64,000 nt of DNA from Parapristionchus giblindavisi (taxonomy: Eukaryota; Nematoda; Chromadorea; Rhabditida; Diplogasteridae), in assembly GCA_943737045.1 (NCBI GenBank), contig CALSFV010000032.1, positions 124,001-188,000 of the forward strand, given 5' to 3'. The number at the start of each line of letters is the position of its first letter. Within the stretch, counting starts at the first letter, position 1. Below are positions 49,653-62,589 of the stretch, piece by piece. Both the position numbers and the translations under genes were made by a program. Under the pieces are notes generated by a model. It was not told the origin of the DNA and ran no database searches. It was given only the letters and a program-made list of their open reading frames with translations.

Positions 49653-51386
49653 TTGAAAGAGCACAAAATTCTGATTAAGACAAGCCTCAGCTCACGTCGA
49701 ACTATAAGCTTTCAACGCGGCCACAATGACCAAAGTACGAAAGTAACTTTCACGCTTTTAAGATCTAAACAGCTTATGAGATACAAAAATTACAGCGATG
49801 CCTATCGTGTCATATACCCCGTGAAAGAGCAGAAAATTCTGAATAACATACACCTTTTCGCATGTTGAAAGTGGTCAAACTGGCCGAACTAAACAATTAT
49901 CTTTCATTACTCTGTGAATTTCGGTACAAAACAATTCATGCATGACAAGACAGATTTTCAACAATACCCCCTGTTGTCATATATTATTTGAAAGAGCACA
50001 ATATTCTGATTAAGGCAAGCCTCAGCTCACGTCGAACTATAAGCTTTCAACGCGGCTACAATGACCAAAGTACGAAAGTAACTTTCACGCTTTTAAGATC
50101 TAAACAGCTTATGAGATACAAAAATTACAGCGATGCCTATCGTGTCATATACCCCGTGAAAGAGCAGAAAATTCTGAATAACATACACCTTTTCGCATGT
50201 TGAAAGTGGTCAAACTGGCCGAACTAAAAAAATATCTTTCATTACTCTGTGAATTTCGGTTTCAACGCGGCCACAATGACCAAAGTACGAAAGTAACTTT
50301 CAAAACAGCTTATGAGAATCAAAAATTACAACGATGACTATCGTGTCATATACCCCGTGAAAGAGCAGAAAATTCTGAATAACATACACCTTTTCGCATG
50401 TTGAAAGTGGTCAAACTGGCCGAACTGAACAATTATCTTTCATTACTCTGTGAATTTCGGTACAAAACAATTCATGACAAGACAGATTTTCAACAATACC
50501 CCCCGTTGTCATATATTATTTGAAAGAGCACAAAATTCTGATTAAGACAAGCCTCAGCTCACGTCGAACTATAAGCTTTCAACGCGGCCACAATGACCAA
50601 AGTACGAAAGTAACTTTCACGCTTTTAAGATCTAAACAGCTTATGAGATACAAAAATTACAGCGATGCCTATCGTGTCATATACCCCGTGAAAGAGCAGA
50701 AAATTCTGAATAACATACACCTTTTCGCATGTTGAAAGTGGTCAAACTGGCCGAACTAAACAATTATCTTTCATTACTCTGTGAATTTCGGTACAAAACA
50801 ATTCATGCATGACAAGACAGATTTTCAACAATACCCCCTGTTGTCATATATTATTTGAAAGAGCACAATATTCTGATTAAGGCAAGCCTCAGCTCACGTC
50901 GAACTATAAGCTTTCAACGCGGCTACAATGACCAAAGTACGAAAGTAACTTTCACGCTTTTAAGATCTAAACAGCTTATGAGATACAAAAATTACAGCGA
51001 TGCCTATCGTGTCATATACCCCGTGAAAGAGCAGAAAATTCTGAATAACATACACCTTTTCGCATGTTGAAAGTGGTCAAACTGGCCGAACTAAAAAAAT
51101 ATCTTTCATTACTCTGTGAATTTCGGTTTCAACGCGGCCACAATGACCAAAGTACGAAAGTAACTTTCAAAACAGCTTATGAGAATCAAAAATTACAACG
51201 ATGCCTATCGTGTCGTATACCCCGTGAAAGAGCAGAAAATTCTGAATAACATACACCTTTTCGCATGTAGAAAGTGGTCAAACTGGCCGAACTAAAAATT
51301 TATCTTTCATTACTCTGTGAATTTCGGAATAAAACAATTCATGACAAGACAGATTTTCAACAATACCCCCTGTTGTCATATATTAT
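49653..51386. repeat. 867-bp tandem duplication
   Basis: Copies at 49653-50519 and 50520-51386. Both carry cgcggctacaatg (about 50053 and 50920). The ccgaactgaacaatt and accccccgttg variants recur at the same 867-bp spacing (from about 49554 and 49631). A further related copy starts at 51704. Confidence 0.85.
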
Positions 51387-52247
51387 TTGAAAGAGCACAA
51401 TATTCTGATTAAGGCAAGCCTCAGCTGACGTCGAACTATAAGCTTTCAACGCGGCCACAATGACCAAAGTACGAAAGTAACTTTCAAAACAGCTTATGAG
51501 AATCAAAAATTACAACGATGCCTATCGTGTCATATACCCCGTGAAAGAGCAGAAAATTCTGAATAACATACACCTTTTCGCATGTTGAAAGTGGTCAAAC
51601 TGGCCGAACTGAACAATTATCTTTCATTACTCTGTGAATTTCGGTACAAAACAATTCATGACAAGACAGATTTTCAACAATACCCCCCGTTGTCATATAT
51701 TATTTGAAAGAGCACAAAATTCTGATTAAGACAAGCCTCAGCTCACGTCGAACTATAAGCTTTCAACGCGGCCACAATGACCAAAGTACGAAAGTAACTT
51801 TCACGCTTTTAAGATCTAAACAGCTTATGAGATACAAAAATTACAGCGATGCCTATCGTGTCATATACCCCGTGAAAGAGCAGAAAATTCTGAATAACAT
51901 ACACCTTTTCGCATGTTGAAAGTGGTCAAACTGGCCGAACTAAACAATTATCTTTCATTACTCTGTGAATTTCGGTACAAAACAATTCATGCATGACAAG
52001 ACAGATTTTCAACAATACCCCCTGTTGTCATATATTATTTGAAAGAGCACAATATTCTGATTAAGGCAAGCCTCAGCTCACGTCGAACTATAAGCTTTCA
52101 ACGCGGCTACAATGACCAAAGTACGAAAGTAACTTTCACGCTTTTAAGATCTAAACAGCTTATGAGATACAAAAATTACAGCGATGCCTATCGTGTCATA
52201 TACCCCGTGAAAGAGCAGAAAATTCTGAATAACATACACCTTTTCGC

Positions 52248-53347
52248 ATGTTGAAAGTGGTCAAACTGGCCGAACTAAAAAAATATCTTTCATTACTCTG
52301 TGAATTTCGGTTTCAACGCGGCCACAATGACCAAAGTACGAAAGTAACTTTCACGCTTTTAAGATCTAAACAGCTTATGAGAATCAAAAATTACAACGAT
52401 GCCTATCGTGTCATATACCCCGTGAAAGAGCAGAAAATTCTGAATAACATACACCTCTTCGCATGTTGAAAGTGGTCAAACTGGCCGAACTAAACAATTA
52501 TCTTTCTTTACTCTGTAAATTTCGGTACAAAACAATTCATGCATGACAAGACAGATTTTCAACAATGCCCCCTGTTGTCATATATTATTTGAAAGAGCAC
52601 AATATTCTGATTAAGGCAAGCCTCAGCTCACGTCGAACTATAAGCTTTCAACGCGGCCACAATGACCAAAGTACGAAAGTAACTTTCACGCTTTTAAGAT
52701 CTAAACAGCTTATGAGATACAAAAATTACAGCGATGCCTATCGTGTCATATACCCCGTGAAAGAGCAGAAAATTCTGAATAACATACACCTCTTCGCATG
52801 TTGAAAGTGGTCAAACTGGCCGAACTAAAAAAATATCTTTCATTACTCTGTGAATTTCGGTTTCAACGCGGCCACAATGACCAAAGTACGAAAGTAACTT
52901 TCACGCTTTTAAGATCTAAACAGCTTATGAGAATCAAAAATTACAACGATGCCTATCGTGTCATATACCCCGTGAAAGAGCAGAAAATTCTGAATAACAT
53001 ACACCTCTTCGCATGTTGAAAGTGGTCAAACTGGCCGAACTAAACAATTATCTTTCTTTACTCTGTAAATTTCGGTACAAAACAATTCATGCATGACAAG
53101 ACAGATTTTCAACAATGCCCCCTGTTGTCATATATTATTTGAAAGAGCACAATATTCTGATTAAGGCAAGCCTCAGCTCACGTCGAACTATAAGCTTTCA
53201 ACGCGGCCACAATGACCAAAGTACGAAAGTAACTTTCACGCTTTTAAGATCTAAACAGCTTATGAGATACAAAAATTACAGCGATGCCTATCGTGTCATA
53301 TACCCCGTGAAAGAGCAGAAAATTCTGAATAACATACACCTCTTCGC
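52248..53347. repeat. 550-bp tandem duplication (215-bp short + 335-bp long)
   Basis: Copies at 52248-52797 and 52798-53347. The private ctctgtaaatttcgg variant is at about 52514 and 53064, 550 bp apart. It occurs once more 4562 bp further on, which places this duplication next to the large higher-order repeat. Confidence 0.87.
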
Positions 53348-56300
53348 ATGTTGAAAGTGGTCAAACTGGCCGAACTAAACAATTATCTTTCTTTACTCTG
53401 TGAATTTCGGTACAAAACAATTCATGCATGACAAGACAGATTTTCAACAATGCCCCCTGTTGTCATATATTATTTGAAAGAGCACAATATTCTGATTAAG
53501 GCAAGCCTCAGCTCACGTCGAACTATAAGCTTTCAACGCGGCCACAATGACCAAAGTAGGAAAGTAACATTCACGCTGATAAGATCTAAACAGCTTATGA
53601 GAATCAAAAACTACAACGATGCCTATCGTGTCATATACCCCGTGAAAGAGCAGAAAATTCTGAATAACATACACCTTTTCGCATGTTGAAAGTGGTCAAA
53701 CTGGCCGAACTAAAAAAATATCTTTCATTACTCTGTGAATTTCGGTTTCAACGCGGTCACAATGACCAAAGTACGAAAGTAACTTTCAAAACAGCTTATG
53801 AGAATCAAAAATTACAACGATGCCTATCGTGTCGTATACCCCGTGAAAGAGCAGAAAATTCTGAATAACATACACCTTTTCGCATGTAGAAAGTGGTCAA
53901 ACTGGCCGAACTAAAAATTTATCTTTCATTACTCTGTGAATTTCGGAATAAAACAATTCATGACAAGACAGATTTTCAACAATACCCCCTGTTGTCATAT
54001 ATTATTTGAAAGAGCACAATATTCTGATTAAGGCAAGCCTCAGCTGACGTCGAACTATAAGCTTTCAACGCGGCCACAATGACCAAAGTACGAAAGTAAC
54101 TTTCACGCTTTTAAGATCTAAACAGCTTATGAGATACAAAAATTACAGCGATGCCTATCGTGTCATATACCCCGTGAAAGAGCAGAAAATTCTGAATAAC
54201 ATACACCTCTTCGCATGTTGAAAGTGGTCAAACTGGCCGAACTAAACAATTATCTTTCATTACTCTGTGAATTTCGGTACAAAACAATTCATGACAAGAC
54301 AGATTTTCAACAATACCCCCTGTTGTCATATATTATTTGAAAGAGCACAAAATTCTGATTAAGACAAGCCTCAGCTCACGTCGAACTATAAGCTTTCAAC
54401 GCGGCCACAATGACCAAAGTACGAAAGTAACTTTCACGCTTTTAAGATCTAAACAGCTTATGAGATACAAAAATTTCAGCGATGCCTATCGTGTCATATA
54501 CCCCGTGAAAGAGCAGAAAATTCTGAATAACATACACCTCTTCGCATGTTGAAAGTGGTCAAACTGGCCGAACTAAACAATTATCTTTCATTACTCTGTG
54601 AATTTCGGTACAAAACAATTCATGCATGACAAGACAGATTTTCAACAATACCCCCTGTTGTCATATATTATTTGAAAGAGCACAATATTCTGATTAAGGC
54701 AAGCCTCAGCTCACGTCGAACTATAAGCTTTCAACGCGGCCACAATGACCAAAGTACGAAAGTAACTTTCACGCTTTTAAGATCTAAACAGCTTATGAGA
54801 TACAAAAATTACAGCGATGCCTATCGTGTCATATACCCCGTGAAAGAGCAGAAAATTCTGAATAACATACACCTCTTCGCATGTTGAAAGTGGTCAAACT
54901 GGCCGAACTAATAAAATATCTTTCATTACTCTGTGAATTTCGGTACAAAACAATTCATGCATGACAAGACAGATTTTCAACAATGCCCCCTGTTGTCATA
55001 TATTATTTGAAAGAGCACAATATTCTGATTAAGGCAAGCCTCAGCTCACGTCGAACTATAAGCTTTCAACGCGGCCACAATGACCAAAGTACGAAAGTAA
55101 CATTCACGCTGATAAGATCTAAACAGCTTATGAGAATCAAAAACTACAACGATGCCTATCGTGTCATATACCCCGTGAAAGAGCAGAAAATTCTGAATAA
55201 CATACACCTTTTCGCATGTTGAAAGTGGTCAAACTGGCCGAACTAAAAAAAATATCTTTCATTACTCTGTGAATTTCGGTTTCAACGCGGCCACAATGAC
55301 CAAAGTACGAAAGTAACTTTCACGCTTTTAAGATCTAAACAGCTTATGAGATACAAAAATTACAGCGATGCCTATCGTGTCATATACCCCGTGAAAGAGC
55401 AGAAAATTCTGAATAACATACACCTCTTCGCATGTTGAAAGTGGTCAAACTGGCCGAACTAAACAATTATCTTTCATTACTCTGTGAATTTCGGTACAAA
55501 ACAATTCATGACAAGACAGATTTTCAACAATACCCCCTGTTGTCATATATTATTTGAAAGAACACAAAATTCTGATTAAGGCAAGCCTCAACTCACGTCG
55601 AACTATAAGCTTTCAACGCGGCCACAATGACCAAAGTACGAAAGTAACATTCACGCTGATAAGATCTAAACAGCTTATGAGAATCAAAAACTACAACGAT
55701 GCCTATCGTGTCATATACCCCGTGAAAGAGCAGAAAATTCTGAATAACATACACCTTTTCGCATGTTGAAAGTGGTCAAACTGGCCGAACTAAAAAAATA
55801 TCTTTCATTACTCTGTGAATTTCGGTTTCAACGCGGCCACAATGACCAAAGTACGAAAGTAACTTTCAAAACAGCTTATGAGAATCAAAAATTACAACGA
55901 TGCCTATCGTGTCGTATACCCCGTGAAAGAGCAGAAAATTCTGAATAACATACACCTTTTCGCATGTAGAAAGTGGTCAAACTGGCCGAACTAAAAATTT
56001 ATCTTTCATTACTCTGTGAATTTCGGAATAAAACAATTCATGACAAGACAGATTTTCAACAATACCCCCTGTTGTCATATATTATTTGAAAGAGCACAAT
56101 ATTCTGATTAAGGCAAGCCTCAGCTCACGTCGAACTATAAGCTTTCAACGCGGCCACAATGACCAAAGTACGAAAGTAACTTTCACGCTTTTAAGATCTA
56201 AACAGCTTATGAGATACAAAAATTACAGCGATGCCTATCGTGTCATATACCCCGTGAAAGAGCAGAAAATTCTGAATAACATACACCTCTTCGCATGTTG

Positions 56301-59300
56301 AAAGTGGTCAAACTGGCCGAACTAAACAATTATCTTTCATTACTCTGTGAATTTCGGTACAAAACAATTCATGACAAGACAGATTTTCAACAATACCCCC
56401 TGTTGTCATATATTATTTGAAAGAACACAAAATTCTGATTAAGGCAAGCCTCAACTCACGTCGAACTATAAGCTTTCAACGCGGCCACAATGACCAAAGT
56501 ACGAAAGTAACTTTCACGCTTTTAAGATCTAAACAGCTTATGAGAATCAAAAATTACAACGATGCCTATCGTGTCATATACCCCGTGAAAGAGCAGAAAA
56601 TTCTGAATAACATACACCTCTTCGCATGTTGAAAGTGGTCAAACTGGCCGAACTAAACAATTATCTTTCATTACTCTGTGAATTTCGGTTTCAACGCGGC
56701 CACAATGACCAAAGTACGAAAGTAACTTTCAAAACAGCTTATGAGAATCAAAAATTACAACGATGCCTATCGTGTCGTATACCCCGTGAAAGAGCAGAAA
56801 ATTCTGAATAACATACACCTTTTCGCATGTTGAAAGTGGTCAAACTGGCCGAACTAAAAAAAATATCTTTCATTACTCTGTGAATTTCGGTTTCAACGCG
56901 GCCACAATGACCAAAGTACGAAAGTAACTTTCAAAACAGCTTATGAGAATCAAAAATTACAACGATGCCTATCGTGTCGTATACCCCGTGAAAGAGCAGA
57001 AAATTCTGAATAACATACACCTTTTCGCATGTAGAAAGTGGTCAAACTGGCCGAACTAAAAATTTATCTTTCATTACTCTGTGAATTTCGGAATAAAACA
57101 ATTCATGACAAGACAGATTTTCAACAATACCCCCTGTTGTCATATATTATTTGAAAGAGCACAATATTCTGATTAAGGCAAGCCTCAGCTCACGTCGAAC
57201 TATAAGCTTTCAACGCGGCCACAATGACCAAAGTACGAAAGTAACTTTCACGCTTTTAAGATCTAAACAGCTTATGAGATACAAAAATTACAGCGATGCC
57301 TATCGTGTCATATACCCCGTGAAAGAGCAGAAAATTCTGAATAACATACACCTCTTCGCATGTTGAAAGTGGTCAAACTGGCCGAACTAATAAAATATCT
57401 TTCATTACTCTGTGAATTTCGGTTTCAACGCGGCCACAATGACCAAAGTACGAAAGTAACTTTCACGCTTTTAAGATCTAAACAGCTTATGAGAATCAAA
57501 AATTACAACGATGCCTATCGTGTCATATACCCCGTGAAAGAGCAGAAAATTCTGAATAACATACACCTCTTCGCATGTTGAAAGTGGTCAAACTGGCCGA
57601 ACTAAACAATTATCTTTCTTTACTCTGTAAATTTCGGTACAAAACAATTCATGCATGACAAGACAGATTTTCAACAATGCCCCCTGTTGTCATATATTAT
57701 TTGAAAGAGCACAATATTCTGATTAAGGCAAGCCTCAGCTCACGTCGAACTATAAGCTTTCAACGCGGCCACAATGACCAAAGTACGAAAGTAACTTTCA
57801 CGCTTTTAAGATCTAAACAGCTTATGAGATACAAAAATTACAGCGATGCCTATCGTGTCATATACCCCGTGAAAGAGCAGAAAATTCTGAATAACATACA
57901 CCTCTTCGCATGTTGAAAGTGGTCAAACTGGCCGAACTAAACAATTATCTTTCTTTACTCTGTGAATTTCGGTACAAAACAATTCATGCATGACAAGACA
58001 GATTTTCAACAATGCCCCCTGTTGTCATATATTATTTGAAAGAGCACAATATTCTGATTAAGGCAAGCCTCAGCTCACGTCGAACTATAAGCTTTCAACG
58101 CGGCCACAATGACCAAAGTAGGAAAGTAACATTCACGCTGATAAGATCTAAACAGCTTATGAGAATCAAAAACTACAACGATGCCTATCGTGTCATATAC
58201 CCCGTGAAAGAGCAGAAAATTCTGAATAACATACACCTTTTCGCATGTTGAAAGTGGTCAAACTGGCCGAACTAAAAAAATATCTTTCATTACTCTGTGA
58301 ATTTCGGTTTCAACGCGGTCACAATGACCAAAGTACGAAAGTAACTTTCAAAACAGCTTATGAGAATCAAAAATTACAACGATGCCTATCGTGTCGTATA
58401 CCCCGTGAAAGAGCAGAAAATTCTGAATAACATACACCTTTTCGCATGTAGAAAGTGGTCAAACTGGCCGAACTAAAAATTTATCTTTCATTACTCTGTG
58501 AATTTCGGAATAAAACAATTCATGACAAGACAGATTTTCAACAATACCCCCTGTTGTCATATATTATTTGAAAGAGCACAATATTCTGATTAAGGCAAGC
58601 CTCAGCTGACGTCGAACTATAAGCTTTCAACGCGGCCACAATGACCAAAGTACGAAAGTAACTTTCACGCTTTTAAGATCTAAACAGCTTATGAGATACA
58701 AAAATTACAGCGATGCCTATCGTGTCATATACCCCGTGAAAGAGCAGAAAATTCTGAATAACATACACCTCTTCGCATGTTGAAAGTGGTCAAACTGGCC
58801 GAACTAAACAATTATCTTTCATTACTCTGTGAATTTCGGTACAAAACAATTCATGACAAGACAGATTTTCAACAATACCCCCTGTTGTCATATATTATTT
58901 GAAAGAGCACAAAATTCTGATTAAGACAAGCCTCAGCTCACGTCGAACTATAAGCTTTCAACGCGGCCACAATGACCAAAGTACGAAAGTAACTTTCACG
59001 CTTTTAAGATCTAAACAGCTTATGAGATACAAAAATTTCAGCGATGCCTATCGTGTCATATACCCCGTGAAAGAGCAGAAAATTCTGAATAACATACACC
59101 TCTTCGCATGTTGAAAGTGGTCAAACTGGCCGAACTAAACAATTATCTTTCATTACTCTGTGAATTTCGGTACAAAACAATTCATGCATGACAAGACAGA
59201 TTTTCAACAATACCCCCTGTTGTCATATATTATTTGAAAGAGCACAATATTCTGATTAAGGCAAGCCTCAGCTCACGTCGAACTATAAGCTTTCAACGCG

Positions 59301-61921
59301 GCCACAATGACCAAAGTACGAAAGTAACTTTCACGCTTTTAAGATCTAAACAGCTTATGAGATACAAAAATTACAGCGATGCCTATCGTGTCATATACCC
59401 CGTGAAAGAGCAGAAAATTCTGAATAACATACACCTCTTCGCATGTTGAAAGTGGTCAAACTGGCCGAACTAATAAAATATCTTTCATTACTCTGTGAAT
59501 TTCGGTACAAAACAATTCATGCATGACAAGACAGATTTTCAACAATGCCCCCTGTTGTCATATATTATTTGAAAGAGCACAATATTCTGATTAAGGCAAG
59601 CCTCAGCTCACGTCGAACTATAAGCTTTCAACGCGGCCACAATGACCAAAGTACGAAAGTAACATTCACGCTGATAAGATCTAAACAGCTTATGAGAATC
59701 AAAAACTACAACGATGCCTATCGTGTCATATACCCCGTGAAAGAGCAGAAAATTCTGAATAACATACACCTTTTCGCATGTTGAAAGTGGTCAAACTGGC
59801 CGAACTAAAAAAAATATCTTTCATTACTCTGTGAATTTCGGTTTCAACGCGGCCACAATGACCAAAGTACGAAAGTAACTTTCACGCTTTTAAGATCTAA
59901 ACAGCTTATGAGATACAAAAATTACAGCGATGCCTATCGTGTCATATACCCCGTGAAAGAGCAGAAAATTCTGAATAACATACACCTCTTCGCATGTTGA
60001 AAGTGGTCAAACTGGCCGAACTAAACAATTATCTTTCATTACTCTGTGAATTTCGGTACAAAACAATTCATGACAAGACAGATTTTCAACAATACCCCCT
60101 GTTGTCATATATTATTTGAAAGAACACAAAATTCTGATTAAGGCAAGCCTCAACTCACGTCGAACTATAAGCTTTCAACGCGGCCACAATGACCAAAGTA
60201 CGAAAGTAACATTCACGCTGATAAGATCTAAACAGCTTATGAGAATCAAAAACTACAACGATGCCTATCGTGTCATATACCCCGTGAAAGAGCAGAAAAT
60301 TCTGAATAACATACACCTTTTCGCATGTTGAAAGTGGTCAAACTGGCCGAACTAAAAAAATATCTTTCATTACTCTGTGAATTTCGGTTTCAACGCGGCC
60401 ACAATGACCAAAGTACGAAAGTAACTTTCAAAACAGCTTATGAGAATCAAAAATTACAACGATGCCTATCGTGTCGTATACCCCGTGAAAGAGCAGAAAA
60501 TTCTGAATAACATACACCTTTTCGCATGTAGAAAGTGGTCAAACTGGCCGAACTAAAAATTTATCTTTCATTACTCTGTGAATTTCGGAATAAAACAATT
60601 CATGACAAGACAGATTTTCAACAATACCCCCTGTTGTCATATATTATTTGAAAGAGCACAATATTCTGATTAAGGCAAGCCTCAGCTCACGTCGAACTAT
60701 AAGCTTTCAACGCGGCCACAATGACCAAAGTACGAAAGTAACTTTCACGCTTTTAAGATCTAAACAGCTTATGAGATACAAAAATTACAGCGATGCCTAT
60801 CGTGTCATATACCCCGTGAAAGAGCAGAAAATTCTGAATAACATACACCTCTTCGCATGTTGAAAGTGGTCAAACTGGCCGAACTAAACAATTATCTTTC
60901 ATTACTCTGTGAATTTCGGTACAAAACAATTCATGACAAGACAGATTTTCAACAATACCCCCTGTTGTCATATATTATTTGAAAGAACACAAAATTCTGA
61001 TTAAGGCAAGCCTCAACTCACGTCGAACTATAAGCTTTCAACGCGGCCACAATGACCAAAGTACGAAAGTAACTTTCACGCTTTTAAGATCTAAACAGCT
61101 TATGAGAATCAAAAATTACAACGATGCCTATCGTGTCATATACCCCGTGAAAGAGCAGAAAATTCTGAATAACATACACCTCTTCGCATGTTGAAAGTGG
61201 TCAAACTGGCCGAACTAAACAATTATCTTTCATTACTCTGTGAATTTCGGTTTCAACGCGGCCACAATGACCAAAGTACGAAAGTAACTTTCAAAACAGC
61301 TTATGAGAATCAAAAATTACAACGATGCCTATCGTGTCGTATACCCCGTGAAAGAGCAGAAAATTCTGAATAACATACACCTTTTCGCATGTTGAAAGTG
61401 GTCAAACTGGCCGAACTAAAAAAAATATCTTTCATTACTCTGTGAATTTCGGTTTCAACGCGGCCACAATGACCAAAGTACGAAAGTAACTTTCAAAACA
61501 GCTTATGAGAATCAAAAATTACAACGATGCCTATCGTGTCGTATACCCCGTGAAAGAGCAGAAAATTCTGAATAACATACACCTTTTCGCATGTAGAAAG
61601 TGGTCAAACTGGCCGAACTAAAAATTTATCTTTCATTACTCTGTGAATTTCGGAATAAAACAATTCATGACAAGACAGATTTTCAACAATACCCCCTGTT
61701 GTCATATATTATTTGAAAGAGCACAATATTCTGATTAAGGCAAGCCTCAGCTCACGTCGAACTATAAGCTTTCAACGCGGCCACAATGACCAAAGTACGA
61801 AAGTAACTTTCACGCTTTTAAGATCTAAACAGCTTATGAGATACAAAAATTACAGCGATGCCTATCGTGTCATATACCCCGTGAAAGAGCAGAAAATTCT
61901 GAATAACATACACCTCTTCGC
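52798..61921. repeat. 4562-bp higher-order repeat, two copies (largest seen)
   Basis: Copies at 52798-57359 and 57360-61921. Every unit start from 53115 to 57151 recurs at +4562. Private variants agree: aaagtaggaaagtaac (about 53555 and 58117), cagctgacgtcg (about 54042 and 58604), aaaaatttcagcg (about 54470 and 59032) and 8-A runs (about 55245/59807 and 56857/61419). Very few differences were seen between copies, for example ctaaaaaaatatc against ctaataaaatatc in the first unit. A nested 1065-bp spacing (56086 to 57151, and 60648 to 61713) is present. Confidence 0.9.
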
Positions 61922-62589
61922 ATGTTGAAAGTGGTCAAACTGGCCGAACTAAACAATTATCTTTCATTACTCTGTGAATTTCGGTACAAAACAATTCATG
62001 ACAAGACAGATTTTCAACAATACCCCCTGTTGTCATATATTATTTGAAAGAACACAAAATTCTGATTAAGGCAAGCCTCAACTCACGTCGAACTATAAGC
62101 TTTCAACGCGGCCACAATGACCAAAGTACGAAAGTAACTTTCACGCTTTTAAGATCTAAACAGCTTATGAGAATCAAAAATTACAACGATGCCTATCGTG
62201 TCATATACCCCGTGAAAGAGCAGAAAATTCTGAATAACATACACCTCTTCGCATGTTGAAAGTGGTCAAACTGGCCGAACTAAACAATTATCTTTCATTA
62301 CTCTGTGAATTTCGGTATAAAACAATTCATGACAAGGCAGATTTTCAACAATACCCCCTGTTGTCATATATTATTTGAAAGAGCACACTATTCTGATTAA
62401 GGCAAGCCTCAGCTCACGTCGAACTATAAGCTTTCAACGCGGCCACAATGACCAAAGTACGAAAGTAACTTTCACGCTTTTAAGATCTAAACAGCTTATG
62501 AGAATCAAAAACTACAACGATGCCTATCGTGTCATATACCCCGTGAAAGAGCAGAAAATTCTGAATAACATACACCTCTTCGCATGTTG

